Made by a program: the position numbers and the translations under genes. The notes beneath the pieces are model-generated. The model was not told the DNA's origin. It ran no database searches and saw only the letters and a program-made list of their open reading frames with translations. A stretch of DNA of 38,738 bases from Planctomycetaceae bacterium (lineage in GTDB: Bacteria > Planctomycetota > Planctomycetia > Planctomycetales > Planctomycetaceae), in assembly GCA_020850695.1 (NCBI GenBank), contig JADZEF010000011.1, positions 1 through 38,738 of the forward strand. The letters are read 5' to 3'. Positions 24,972 to 34,368 of the stretch are shown here, piece after piece. The stretch's first letter is position 1, and every line of letters starts with the position of its first letter.

Positions 24972-26474
24972 ATGACTCGCACCGTCGCCGTCGGCTCGCT
25001 CTTCATTGAATGCAACCACCTCGGCGGAGCACCCGCTGACCTCGACAGCTTTCGCCGTTCAGAACTCGACTTCGGAGACGCCCTGCTGACGCGGACCGCG
25101 GGCACCGTCGGCGGAATGCTGCAGACGCTCCGCGAATCGAGCGAGCCGGTCCGCATCGTCCCGCTGCTCGTCGCCAGCGCGTGTCCCAGCGGGCCGGTGA
25201 CGAGTGCGTGTTATTCGTATCTCAAGGCGGAGATGTTGCGACGGCTGCATGAGGCCGGACCCGTCGACGGCGTGCTGCTGGCGTTGCATGGTTCGGCCGC
25301 GGCTGAGAATGCGGGGGACCTCGAAGGCGATCTGCTGGCGGCGGTGCGGGCCCAGGTGGGGCCGGGCGTACCCGTCGTCGGATCGCTCGACCTTCACGCG
25401 CACGTCACGCAGGCGATGGTCGACGCGGCCGATGTCCTGGTCGCGTGGGAAACCTACCCGCACCGGGATGCCTTCGAGACGGGAGTCCGTGCGGCGCGGG
25501 CCGTGCTGGATCTCCTCGCCGGTCGTTTGAAGCCGACGATGGCTCTTTCGAAGGTGCCGGTCCTCGTCAGCGGCTTCATGGGCCATACCGAGGGGGAGGG
25601 CCCCTTCGCCGACGTGATGCGGCTCGCGAAATCGTTCGAGCAGCGGCCGGGCGTCTATTCGACGAGCGCGTATCTCGTGCATCCCTACCTTGATCTTCCC
25701 GACATGGGTGGGGGCGGACTGGTTGTCACCAATAATGATGCCGAATTGGCGCGTCGGCTGGCCAACGAGATTGCCCGACTGTATTGGGAGCGGCGATACG
25801 ACCTCGAGCCGGAGACATTCACTCCGCGCGAAGCGGTGGCTCGCGGACTCACGCTGGGGCAAGGCCCGATCGTGCTGATCGAGACGTCAGACTGCTGCGG
25901 CGGAGGGGCGGCCGGTGACAGCGTCGCCAGCCTGAAGGCGCTCCTCGACGCCGGCGTGACCGACCGTTGTCTCGTTCCCGTGGTCGACCCCGCGGCCGCC
26001 CAGGCCTGCCACACCGCGGGAACGGGCGCCGTCATCACCCTCTCGCTCGGCCATCACGTCGACCCGAAGTGGGGCGATCCAATCACTTTGACGGGGACTG
26101 TCGAGCATCTGAGCGATGGGCAGTTCACGTATCGCGGGGGAATCTGGGACGGGCAGCCGGGACGCATGGGGCCCTCCGCGCGGTTCGCCGTCGGAGGGAT
26201 TCAAATTGCGATCGCCTCGCACGCGACGTACGAATGGCTTGGCGAGCAGTACGATCTGCTCGGTATGGACCCGCACACCGCCCGATTCATCGTCGTGAAG
26301 AACCCCATGAACTACCGCATGGCGTTCGCTCCAATCGCTAAAGCGTGCTTCCTGCTCGACACGCCGGGACCGACGCCGCCGACGCTGAAGAATGTCTGTT
26401 ACCGCAATGTGCAACGCCCCTACTTCCCCGCGGACGATCTTCGGGAATGGAAACCAATCGCCACCGACCAATGA
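24972..26474 (+). CDS. M81 family metallopeptidase (MlrC-like)
   Basis: A 500-residue enzyme of the M81 family (microcystinase MlrC and relatives). The metal triad D140-x-H142 (SLDLHAHV) and H164 (YPHRDAFETG) keeps the 22-residue spacing of the MlrC ligands Asp167, His169 and His191. Other landmarks are GSLFIECNHLGG at the start, ALHGSAAAENAGDLEGDLL, HPYLDLPDMGGGG, IETSDCCGGGAAGDSVASL, and IVVKNPMNYRMAF near the end. Length matches the family. No signal peptide, so it acts in the cytoplasm. MlrC opens linearised microcystin products, but the wider family is spread in bacteria without that pathway, so the substrate here is unknown. Weak ribosome site (CTCC). Confidence 0.9.
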   Translation: MTRTVAVGSLFIECNHLGGAPADLDSFRRSELDFGDALLTRTAGTVGGMLQTLRESSEPVRIVPLLVASACPSGPVTSACYSYLKAEMLRRLHEAGPVDGVLLALHGSAAAENAGDLEGDLLAAVRAQVGPGVPVVGSLDLHAHVTQAMVDAADVLVAWETYPHRDAFETGVRAARAVLDLLAGRLKPTMALSKVPVLVSGFMGHTEGEGPFADVMRLAKSFEQRPGVYSTSAYLVHPYLDLPDMGGGGLVVTNNDAELARRLANEIARLYWERRYDLEPETFTPREAVARGLTLGQGPIVLIETSDCCGGGAAGDSVASLKALLDAGVTDRCLVPVVDPAAAQACHTAGTGAVITLSLGHHVDPKWGDPITLTGTVEHLSDGQFTYRGGIWDGQPGRMGPSARFAVGGIQIAIASHATYEWLGEQYDLLGMDPHTARFIVVKNPMNYRMAFAPIAKACFLLDTPGPTPPTLKNVCYRNVQRPYFPADDLREWKPIATDQ

Positions 26475-26522
26475 CCGACGACCCATGAGAGATCAAATGG
26501 ATCGTTCGTCATTAGTTGGTCG
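26465..26522. terminator. Imperfect hairpin over the end of the M81 gene
   Basis: CGACCAATGACCGACGA (26465-26481) pairs imperfectly with TCGTTCGTCAT and TTGGTCG (26502-26522). The stop codon TGA (26472-26474) lies inside the left arm. It may be a bidirectional terminator between the convergent M81 and PLD genes; no T-run was seen. Confidence 0.3.
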
Positions 26523-26578
26523 CGCTCCGCTGCGGCGTCCAGGAAATAGAATCCTCCGAGCCTGCCCGCACGCATTGT

Positions 26579-26597
26579 CGAACTCCGTTGGAGTTCG
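26579..26597. repeat. Short palindrome between convergent genes
   Basis: CGAACTCC and GGAGTTCG, 8-base perfect arms around GTT. It resembles the other intergenic palindromes here in having a high-GC stem and a tiny centre, but its sequence differs. Confidence 0.4.
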
Positions 26598-26772
26598 GAT
26601 CGCTTTCCGCCCTGCACCCCGGGAGCGCGCACTTCGTCCGCACTCCTGGGCTACTGCGTGCAACACCGTTGGCGCAAAGAGAAAGTACCGACACTTTCTG
26701 CTCGACTCACTGTCGATCAGCGGCTGTCAAACGCTCGCATTGCGAGAGTATCTCACATTCGCGGCCGGTCAT

Positions 26773-28044
26773 TCAGATCTGTGATCGCAGCAGACTCGCG
26801 CACCGCTCGGTGAACTTCGTCAGAAGGGGCCGGTGTTTCCATTCGTCCCACGTAATTCGTCTTGATCGTGCCTTGTCGGCAGCGAAGTGTCGCGCCTGCT
26901 CTTCGGCAAAGTCGACGTCGAGCACGTTCAGATTCGCTTCATCGTTCAAGCGGAAAGAACGGTTATCGAAGTTTGTGGAACCCACCGAGGTCCATCGATC
27001 GTCCACCACCAGAATCTTGCAGTGAAACATGGTGGGTTGAAATTCGTGGATGGAGACGCCAGCCTCGAGCAACTTGCCCCAGAGGGCGCGCGATGCACGT
27101 CGAGTGACCGCGGTGTCGATGTGGCGACCGGGAACAATGATCTCGACCTGGACTCCCCGATGGCGGGCCTGCACGAGTGCTTCAATACAGTCTTCATCGG
27201 GAACGAAGTAAGAGTTCGCGATCAGAATCCGGGTCCGCGCGGAGGCAATCGACAGGAGATACAGCAACCGCGCGCTGCTCGCCCCTTCCCGAGGCGAGCT
27301 CTTGAAAACTTGTGCCGTCACCCGCCCGATCGGGTCGAGTTCGGGAAAATAGTCCTCCTGGTGCAGCACACCGGGATGTGTCTTGTTCCAGTTGTCGGTG
27401 AATGCGGACTGGAGTTGAGCGACCACTGGCCCTTCGAGCAAGAAATGCGTGTCGCGCCATTGGTCCGATGATTGAGCATCGCCGCGCCACTGATCAGCGA
27501 TCCCCACCCCGCCAATGAAGCCGATCCGGCCATCCACGACCAGGATTTTCCGGTGGGTTCGGCAATTCATTCGATTGAGGTGATACCAGCGCAAGGGCCG
27601 ATATCGCTCGACTTCGACCCCACTCTCAACCATTTCGTCGAGCGACGTCTGATCGAGCTTGGCGCTCCCGACCCAGTCGAGCAGCACGTGAACCTTCACA
27701 CCGGACCGGGCTCGTTCCGAGAGGGCCGCCGCAAACTCTCGTCCGATCTCGCCGGACCAGTAGATGTACGTCTCGAAAGTGATGGTGCGGCTGGCTTGCC
27801 TGATCGCCGCGAGCATCGCGGGAAAGATTTCATCGCCGTTCCGCAGCGTGCGAATCCGGTTTTCCGTCGCGAGCGGCGGTCCGAGAAGGTGGCTCACCAA
27901 TCGGAAAAAGCGGGGTTCATCGACACGAGGAGCCCCGTCGATGCGGAACGCGAGTTTCTGTTCTCCTGAAGCTAGATTCTGCAGGATGATGAACGTCAGA
28001 AGCGTCAGCACCGAGGACGCGAGAGCAATCCAGATCGAAGTCAT
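26773..28044 (-). CDS. Cardiolipin synthase-like phospholipase D protein
   Basis: A 423-residue membrane-anchored enzyme of the PLD superfamily. The N-terminus has a transmembrane helix (4-22). Two HKD motifs are complete: HRKILVVDG (H164, K166, D171) and HCKILVVDD (H341, K343, D348), each followed by the usual IGG or S-T-N-F-D-x-R-S-F. Length and order fit bacterial cardiolipin synthases (ClsA/B type), which join two phosphatidylglycerol molecules; other PLD activities are not excluded. It is convergent with the M81 gene and far from other lipid genes. No clear ribosome site was seen before the start. Confidence 0.88.
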   Translation of the reverse strand: MTSIWIALASSVLTLLTFIILQNLASGEQKLAFRIDGAPRVDEPRFFRLVSHLLGPPLATENRIRTLRNGDEIFPAMLAAIRQASRTITFETYIYWSGEIGREFAAALSERARSGVKVHVLLDWVGSAKLDQTSLDEMVESGVEVERYRPLRWYHLNRMNCRTHRKILVVDGRIGFIGGVGIADQWRGDAQSSDQWRDTHFLLEGPVVAQLQSAFTDNWNKTHPGVLHQEDYFPELDPIGRVTAQVFKSSPREGASSARLLYLLSIASARTRILIANSYFVPDEDCIEALVQARHRGVQVEIIVPGRHIDTAVTRRASRALWGKLLEAGVSIHEFQPTMFHCKILVVDDRWTSVGSTNFDNRSFRLNDEANLNVLDVDFAEEQARHFAADKARSRRITWDEWKHRPLLTKFTERCASLLRSQI

Positions 28045-28510
28045 GAAACTCAGAGGGTTCCGGAGTAACGACTGTCAGCAGGCCATGCCTCCACCGCTCA
28101 ACGCCCCACCGGCGGCAGAACGAGTGCAACATGCCAGACCGGGATTGAAGCAGCAAGAAAGCGATCTGATCTCATGTCCAAAAGACCGGACCTTGGAAAG
28201 GTCACGGAACTCTCGACGGTATTGAAGATCACTGTCGCCAATTGAATTCGTCGACCTCGGCTGAGGCGGCCCCGGTCGAGCACTGGTTGTTCCCTTCGGT
28301 CTGCGCTCGGAGAAAATCGAGAGCCGGCACGCTCTCCGTGCGTCGCACCCTGCGTCAGAAGCGGGGCCGTTCACGACGGAAGAACCAAAGGCCGCGAACA
28401 AGCTCGACGGGGTTCTGAAGGGGAAGCGCCACCAATGGGCCACCAAAGGGCCTCCGGCGGGGCGGGCCGATGCTTGCCGCTCGCCCGCAACTCCTTTGAT
28501 ATCAACTGAT
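28045..28510. other. Intergenic region, nothing recognised
   Basis: About 465 bases between the PLD gene and tRNA-Leu. Frames here have no domain, no ribosome site and composition unlike neighbours. It must hold the PLD promoter (minus strand) and the downstream part of the tRNA transcript; no site was identified. Confidence 0.45.
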
Positions 28511-28592
28511 TGGCCGCTGAGGGACTTGAACCCACACGCCTTTCGGCACAAGATCCTAAGTCTTGCGTGTCTGCCAATTTCACCAAGCGGCC
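28511..28592 (-). tRNA. tRNA-Leu (anticodon UAG)
   Basis: On the minus strand the acceptor arm is GGCCGCT (28592-28586) with AGCGGCC (28518-28512) in full pairing. The anticodon arm is CAAGA-CTTAGGA-TCTTG, so the anticodon is UAG (Leu). A long variable arm (type II) and the T-loop TTCAAGT are present, and A follows as discriminator, the leucine identity base. No encoded CCA. The T-stem has one T-T mismatch (GTGGG against CCCTC). No partner tRNA nearby. Confidence 0.85.
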
Positions 28593-28714
28593 GGAACGCG
28601 ACATCTCGCGTCGGAGCATTCTAACATCGACATTGGCCGCGCCCAACAGGTTCGCAACCCGAACTTGATGCCGCCGCCTTATGGCGCATTACCGTCGGGT
28701 GTTCTGCTTCGTAG

Positions 28715-28766
28715 CTTGGTCTCCCAAGACCGGGCGCGAGGTTTCGTCCGGCCTTGGAAGGCCGGA
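28715..28766. repeat. Dispersed palindromes, including copy 2 of the 20-base repeat
   Basis: TCCGGCCTT-GG-AAGGCCGGA at 28747-28766 is identical to 3562-3581; here the arms extend one base further (G and C). About 30 bases before it is a second small palindrome, CTTGG-TCTC-CCAAG (28715-28728). Confidence 0.65.
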
Positions 28767-28827
28767 CTACGGAAAACGCAGCGGTAACGCGCTCTAACCG
28801 CCCGGCCTGTCCCGTCCTACCCCGCGA

Positions 28828-30255
28828 TCACTTCGAAGACCGCTTCACCTGGACCTGGTAGTCGCCTTTGTTATCGCCCAGTTCGGAATCGCGGTCATTC
28901 ACTCGCAGGAGCAGAGCTCCTGACTGGTCCGCACGAAACGCCGTGCGCGGACCGAACGGAATGCCCGCGAGCTTTCGCCGCAGCCGGGTTTCCGTGTCGG
29001 GACCGGATCGATCCGCCCCAGAGGAAGCTGACGAAATCCATCCGAGGAGTTGCCCCGTCGGATGGCCCTCGACATAGCGAATCGTCACTCCCTGCGGCTC
29101 GCTGATCCACGGCTTCGGAGTCGTCGCGAGGGTAACGCGCCCCGTCGCAGTCACTTCGTAATCAACGCCCGCTTCGAGCATGAGGCCCGTCGATTGACAG
29201 CCGCGGTCCGACCTCACTTCGGTCTTCCGGGATGTTCCGGCCGCGATGGGCCGAGCGTCGGCGAAACGAACGGCTGCCCGTTCGAAGTCGATCCCTTCAT
29301 GAATCGTCGAGGCGAACAGCGTCCACTCGGCGCGCAGGTCGTTGCGGGACTCGTCGAAAGCGGCCCGGTAAGCACGGTCGAAGTCGCGGTAGTTGAAGTT
29401 GCGGGCGAGCGAGCGGAACGGCTCGCGCCACCGCGGATGATGCTCGAGGAATTCGCAAAGCCCCCACGACCAGCCATACGATTCGTTCTTGAGGAATTCA
29501 TTTCCGTCGAGTGCTTCGACGGCGTCGAGCGTCAGGCCGCGACCTGCGGCGATCTCGTCGCGGATGATGGTGATTCGGCCGTGTCCCGCGTAGTCCGCCG
29601 CGCGCTGCGGGAACGTGCGGAAGGTGATCTTCCCGTCGGACGCGACATGGTGCGTGCCGAAGAGTTCGGCCATGCCCTCGACATACCACAGCGGCGGCAG
29701 GCGACCCCCGAGGATGGTCATGTAGCAGTGCGTCGCCTCGTGGATCAGCAGATGGCGGCGGTAATAGTCGTGCTTCTGCTGGTTCATCCAGAACTCGGCC
29801 CCGCGATGGCGGCCATTGAGGAACTCCGGCAGATCCTCGGGCAGCAGCCCGGCTTCGCGGAACAGGGTCTTGTCCGCCATCAGGTATCCTGTGACCTGGA
29901 AGTCCGTTCGCTCCCGGTTGGGAGGGAGCGGGCCGAAGTAGGTCGTCCAGTCGTCGTAGGCGGCGTCAATCACGCGCGGCAGTGCCTCCGCCTGCCTTGC
30001 CTCGATGTCGGTGTAGAGCTTCAGCCGCCGCGACTCGAAGACACGGATGCCCCTCTCGGCGAGTTTCTTGTCATCGTGCCGGGGGCGGACATCGGACGGG
30101 CGGAACTCCGGGAGAGGAGCGCTCGCGCCGCTCCCCTTGTCGTTTCGCCCGGCACTCGCAGGTTGCCCCGAGGCCGGTGCGGCGGCCATGACGGAACAGG
30201 CGCCGACAAGACAAGTCAGCACCGTTGACAGGCAGCGAGTTCGCGAGAGAGTCAT
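28828..30255 (-). CDS. Exported gluzincin-type metallopeptidase
   Basis: A 475-residue secreted protein. Residues 1-30 are a signal peptide. A metallopeptidase-like core (about 70-330) has HEATH (H172-E173-H176) and a downstream EGMAEL (E193 or E197 as third zinc ligand), the gluzincin pattern, with a preceding Tyr-rich strand. It resembles planctomycete DUF1570-like basic peptidases. A C-terminal beta domain (about 360-475; GVDYEVTATGRVTLATTPKPW, GALLLRVND near the end) is of the carbohydrate-binding or LecA-like type seen in such proteins. Substrate unknown. It is divergent from the esterase gene, with 182 bases between. Confidence 0.8.
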   Translation of the reverse strand: MTLSRTRCLSTVLTCLVGACSVMAAAPASGQPASAGRNDKGSGASAPLPEFRPSDVRPRHDDKKLAERGIRVFESRRLKLYTDIEARQAEALPRVIDAAYDDWTTYFGPLPPNRERTDFQVTGYLMADKTLFREAGLLPEDLPEFLNGRHRGAEFWMNQQKHDYYRRHLLIHEATHCYMTILGGRLPPLWYVEGMAELFGTHHVASDGKITFRTFPQRAADYAGHGRITIIRDEIAAGRGLTLDAVEALDGNEFLKNESYGWSWGLCEFLEHHPRWREPFRSLARNFNYRDFDRAYRAAFDESRNDLRAEWTLFASTIHEGIDFERAAVRFADARPIAAGTSRKTEVRSDRGCQSTGLMLEAGVDYEVTATGRVTLATTPKPWISEPQGVTIRYVEGHPTGQLLGWISSASSGADRSGPDTETRLRRKLAGIPFGPRTAFRADQSGALLLRVNDRDSELGDNKGDYQVQVKRSSK

Positions 30256-30437
30256 CCGGCGCTCCGACGAGTTTCTCTGGGTGAGAACATGATTCTACCG
30301 TATCGATGGGGCGATGGGATCGCGTCGCCACCCCGTCGGTGGGTTGTCGTCAATGCGCCGTTGGGGCAAACTGACGAGCGGCAGTCGATGCCGCTGATGA
30401 GAACGAAAGACCATTCGACTTTTCGCTGAGGCCCTCC

Positions 30438-31955
30438 ATGAAGTTCACGCTGGCGATTTCCGGGTTGTGCGCGGCGGTGGCGCTGCTGGGCAGTCAGGCG
30501 GCCCTCGCGGCCGACGAAGAGCCGGAACTCAAGCCGACCATGGCCAACGTTTCCTACGGCCCGGATGAGCTCAACGTCATCGACTTCTGGAAGGCCGAGG
30601 GCGAAGGCCCGCGGCCGATTCTCATTCACATTCACGGCGGCGGCTGGACCGGCGGCGATAAGGCGATGAAGCCCGAAGCCGTGAAGCCCTTTCTCCAGAA
30701 GGGGATTTCCTACGCGTCGATCAACTACCGCCTGACGGGGAAGCATCCGCTCCCCGCTCCCGTGCATGATGCGGCCCGAGCCCTGCAGTTCGTTCGAAGC
30801 AAGGCCAAGGAGTGGAGCATCGATAAGACGCGCGTTGCCCTCACCGGGGGCAGCGCAGGGGCCTGCACGTCGATGTGGCTCCTGCTGCACGACGACCTCG
30901 CCGATCCGAAGTCGGACGATCCGATCGCCCGCGAATCGACCCGCGTGACCGCGGCCGCCGTCGCCGGAGGGCAGACGTCCATCGACCCCAAAGTGATCGA
31001 GCCGTGGCTCGGACCGAACGTCCTCAAGCACCGCATGATCAACATGGCGGTCGGCGAGAAGACCATCGAAGGCGCTCTCGAAAACTATGAGAAGCACAAG
31101 ACCCTCTTCGTCGAATTTTCGCCCTACAACCACATGTCGGCCGGCGACCCGCCGCTGCTGATGACCTATGGCGGCGACATGACGCTCCCCTCGAAGGATG
31201 CCGGGCACGGCATCCACCATCCGGTGTACGGCGTCAAGATGAAGGAGAAGGCCGACCAGGTGGGCGTTGAATGCCATCTGCTCATTCCCGGCCATTCGAA
31301 GTCCGAGAAGTATCCGAATGCCAACGCCTTCCTCATCGACAAGCTCCTGGGAGGCGAAAAGTCCGCCGCCCTTCCGAAGGCCGACAAGGACGGCTGGATT
31401 TCGCTGTTCGATGGAAAAACGCTGGCGGGCTGGACCGAAACGAAGTTTGGCGGCGAAGGGGATGTCCTGCTCAAGGACGGAGCGATTGTCCTGACGCAGG
31501 GAAACGACATGACGGGCGTCACCACGACCCGGAAGGACCTGCCGACATGCAACTACGAAATCCGTTGCGACGCACGCCGCGTGCAGGGGAATGACTTCTT
31601 CTGTGGAATGACGTTTCCGGTGAAGAAGGATCCGTGCTCGCTGATCCTCGGTGGATGGGGAGGCGGAGTGTGCGGGCTGTCAAGCATCGACGGAATGGAC
31701 GCCTCCGAGAATTCGACATCGTCGGGCCGCGAATTCGAGAAGGGGAAGTGGTATACCGTCCGCCTCCAGGTGACCGACGACAAGATCTGCGCGTGGATCG
31801 ATGCGGAGAAAATCATCGAGCAGGAACTGGATGGACGGCGGATTTCGATCCGGTCCGAAGTCGACCTCAGCCGCCCGCTGGGCTTCTCGACCTGGCGGAC
31901 GACCGGCGAACTGAAGAACATCCGGCTCAGGAAACTCGACAAACCGAAGGAATGA
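30438..31955 (+). CDS. Exported alpha/beta hydrolase fused to a DUF1080 domain
   Basis: A 505-residue secreted fusion. Signal peptide 1-24. The first part (about 30-305) is an esterase/lipase-like alpha/beta hydrolase (BD-FAE type): oxyanion motif HGGGW (66-70) and nucleophile elbow GGSAG (S139). The second part (about 310-500) is a DUF1080 (3-keto-disaccharide hydrolase or LamG-like) domain: FDGKTLAGWTETKFGG, CNYEIRCDARR, FCGMTFPV, GGWGGGVCGLSS. DUF1080 is very common in planctomycete secreted proteins that act on glycans. An esterase joined to it suggests removal of ester groups from polysaccharide; inferred. Confidence 0.88.
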   Translation: MKFTLAISGLCAAVALLGSQAALAADEEPELKPTMANVSYGPDELNVIDFWKAEGEGPRPILIHIHGGGWTGGDKAMKPEAVKPFLQKGISYASINYRLTGKHPLPAPVHDAARALQFVRSKAKEWSIDKTRVALTGGSAGACTSMWLLLHDDLADPKSDDPIARESTRVTAAAVAGGQTSIDPKVIEPWLGPNVLKHRMINMAVGEKTIEGALENYEKHKTLFVEFSPYNHMSAGDPPLLMTYGGDMTLPSKDAGHGIHHPVYGVKMKEKADQVGVECHLLIPGHSKSEKYPNANAFLIDKLLGGEKSAALPKADKDGWISLFDGKTLAGWTETKFGGEGDVLLKDGAIVLTQGNDMTGVTTTRKDLPTCNYEIRCDARRVQGNDFFCGMTFPVKKDPCSLILGGWGGGVCGLSSIDGMDASENSTSSGREFEKGKWYTVRLQVTDDKICAWIDAEKIIEQELDGRRISIRSEVDLSRPLGFSTWRTTGELKNIRLRKLDKPKE

Positions 31956-32066
31956 GGCCGGCTCACATCGCTCCCGGTCGAAATCTCCTGGCATGAGCGA
32001 GCGCGCTTGATGCCTGAAGCCGCTGGACCGGAATCGCGCGGGACGGCCCGCAGGCCAGCGATGCAT

Positions 32067-32678
32067 CTATTTCGAGGCCGCGTTTCGCACTTCCTCGCTG
32101 GGGTCCTGCCGCGCCCGTTCGAGTGCCGCGACCGCGCTCTTGTTCGTCGAGCCGACGTTCCGCAGAGCTTGCACGGCCTTGGCTCGCACGAGCGCCTGCG
32201 CGCTCGATGCGGCGATGACCAGGTCAGGCACCGCACCCTCGGCCGCAGCCCCCATCTGCCCCAGGGCGATGCAAGCCCGCGGATCACCCCCGCGCGCCGC
32301 CTCGCCCAGCACGGGAAGCGTCGCCTTTTCCCCTGGGTCAATCGCGATGATGGCATACGCCGTCGCAAGTCGCACCGACCGATCTCCATCCTCCAGACAG
32401 CCTTTCATGGACGAAATGGCTGCGGCGGACGCCGGGCCGATACGCCCCAGCGCATGGGCCGCCTGCTTGCGAACGTCGGCCTCGGAATCCTCGAGCGCTT
32501 TCGACAGGGAACTGACCGCGGGTGCGGCCTTCGAACCCATCTCCGCCAGCGATCGGGCCGCCGCCGCCCGCTCCGCGGGAGTTCCCTTCGCCAACTGAGT
32601 CTCGAGCGCGGCCGTCGGTCCGCCGCAACCTCCAGCGACAGCGGCCATCAGCACCATTGCTGCACAGGCTTTCGACAT
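32067..32678 (-). CDS. HEAT-repeat lipoprotein
   Basis: A 203-residue lipoprotein. The start is placed at 32678, where GAGGTG lies about eight bases upstream; an ATG six codons earlier lacks it. A lipoprotein signal (MSKACAAMVLMAAVAGGC) ends in VAGGC, so lipidation at that Cys is expected. The remainder is 4-5 HEAT-like helical pairs (APAVSSLSKALEDSEADVRKQAAHALGRIG; later copies match D-x-x-V-R). It probably gives a protein-binding surface at the envelope. Convergent with the esterase gene. Confidence 0.82.
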   Translation of the reverse strand: MSKACAAMVLMAAVAGGCGGPTAALETQLAKGTPAERAAAARSLAEMGSKAAPAVSSLSKALEDSEADVRKQAAHALGRIGPASAAAISSMKGCLEDGDRSVRLATAYAIIAIDPGEKATLPVLGEAARGGDPRACIALGQMGAAAEGAVPDLVIAASSAQALVRAKAVQALRNVGSTNKSAVAALERARQDPSEEVRNAASK

Positions 32679-32733
32679 CGTCGCACCTCGGTGCAATGCA
32701 GAGAGGCGATACGGCCCCGCAACCGCGCGGCAT

Positions 32734-33912
32734 TCAGCGCGTTTCCGCCATGGATCGATCGACCAATTCGCGCCGTGCGGCGTGGCACGCGTCGCGTCCG
32801 GCGTCTCCCCCCTGATTCGTGCACACCAGCACGGCCAGATCGGCCTGGGGAATGACGATCGCCGTGCAGTAATTCAGCGTATTGCTTCCATCATGCATGT
32901 AAACGGAATGGCCGTTGATTTCTCCGCGCCCCCACCCGCCCACTGTATAGGTTCCGCCGAATGGCGTGGATCGAAGCCGGTCGTACGACGCCCTGGAGAG
33001 CGCGCCTTTCTCTCCTCGAAAGCCCCGGAGCACATCCGCCACGAACGCCCCCCACGACTCCAGCGAGGCATGGACAGTCCCCGCCGGTCCCAGAACCGGC
33101 GGATTGTCGGTTGCCGGACCGTTCTGCAGAGGTCGACCATCCGCCGCGTGAGGCCAGGGCTGGTCCAGTTCTCCCGCGGTCCCCGTCCCTCCGAAACCCG
33201 CGGCCCGCATCTGGAGCGGCCCAAAAACCTTCCTCCGCATCAACGCTTCCCACTCGGCATCGGCCGACTTCTCCAGAATCGCGCCCGCCAGGATGTAACC
33301 CACATTCGTGTAGGCAAACCGAGTCCGCGGTGGATGGTCGACCGGCCGGACGAGCAGCTGGCGAGCCGCTTCCGCCCGCTGCTGGCGAATCGTCCCCGCC
33401 GCCAGGATGCGCGCGTTTCCTTCCAATTGAGGAAGATTGAACTGAGCGGCGAATCCCGCCTGATGGGAGAAGAGTTCTTCGAGCGTAACCGTCCGAAACT
33501 CAGGACGCATCGACTTCGCCAGGTCCGGAAAGTGCGATTCGAGAGTCGTTCCCCACGAAATCTTGCTTTCCTCGGCCAGCCGGGCCGCGAGCCACGCGGT
33601 CATCGCCTTGGTGTCTGATCCCAGGTGCCAGTGATCGGCGAGTGTCACCACAGCGTCGGTCCCCCGCTTCCGCACCCCGCACACTCCGGACCAGCGAACT
33701 CCGCGACTGGTGACGGTCGCCGCCCCCATCGCCGGAAGATCGTGCCGCTTCCGGATCGGTTCCAGAATCGAAGCGACAGGGAGCGGAATTTCGGCGGCGG
33801 CCGGCAAGTCAGGCGTCTTGCCTGCGATGGCTGGCCATGGGTTGAACTCGGCGACGGCCGACCTCATACCCGTCGTGAGGGCGGCCGCCACGATCAGAGT
33901 GCGAAGCATCAT
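32734..33912 (-). CDS. Serine hydrolase of the class C beta-lactamase family
   Basis: A 392-residue exported protein. A signal peptide (about 1-21) is followed by the beta-lactamase/penicillin-binding fold: S-x-x-K at SDTK (S99, K102), Y-x-N at YTN (Y201, N203), and HDGS near the end taking the place of the K-T-G box. Such HxG variants are typical of esterase or peptidase members rather than true beta-lactamases. The first two codons are both Met; the second could be the start. It is 55 bases upstream of the HEAT lipoprotein on the same strand, so they may share a transcript. Confidence 0.88.
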   Translation of the reverse strand: MMLRTLIVAAALTTGMRSAVAEFNPWPAIAGKTPDLPAAAEIPLPVASILEPIRKRHDLPAMGAATVTSRGVRWSGVCGVRKRGTDAVVTLADHWHLGSDTKAMTAWLAARLAEESKISWGTTLESHFPDLAKSMRPEFRTVTLEELFSHQAGFAAQFNLPQLEGNARILAAGTIRQQRAEAARQLLVRPVDHPPRTRFAYTNVGYILAGAILEKSADAEWEALMRRKVFGPLQMRAAGFGGTGTAGELDQPWPHAADGRPLQNGPATDNPPVLGPAGTVHASLESWGAFVADVLRGFRGEKGALSRASYDRLRSTPFGGTYTVGGWGRGEINGHSVYMHDGSNTLNYCTAIVIPQADLAVLVCTNQGGDAGRDACHAARRELVDRSMAETR

Positions 33913-34368
33913 CGATCGGTCCCTTGAACGGCCGGAGGGCTAGATCCGCGACTGTGCTCCCCAATCATCGCATGAGAAATCAGCAGCAGATGCAGAGGGA
34001 TCCATCCCCGACAAAGTTCTGATTCCAGGTTGCCCTTGTCGGACCACGTCAGCCGTACCTGACTTCCTGCCTGAAGAGGAAAGACGGGTTTGACTCTCTC
34101 CTCAATCGGTTACTCCGGCTCGGGGCAAAAAACTTCCGTGCCATGCCCCCTTTTCTGAGGTCGTTCGCTCGAAAAATCTGAAAAGTCAAGCCGCTGGCGG
34201 CACGAATCTCGCAATACGACTTGGAGTTGCGACAAATCTGTCGTGTCAGTCAGGACCGGAATTTCACCCTCTCATCCATTGGACGCATAAGCACGTTTTA
34301 GCGGAATACGGCTAGAAACGTCGCTTTTCACCATGTATAACCGCTTGATGATTGATGGAAGGGTGCCG
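33913..34368. other. Intergenic region with lower GC, nothing recognised
   Basis: About 450 bases between the divergent serine hydrolase and isoaspartyl peptidase genes. It is less GC-rich than its neighbours and contains a small CGACA-AATC-TGTCG hairpin near 34235. It should hold both promoters; none could be placed with confidence. Confidence 0.4.
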
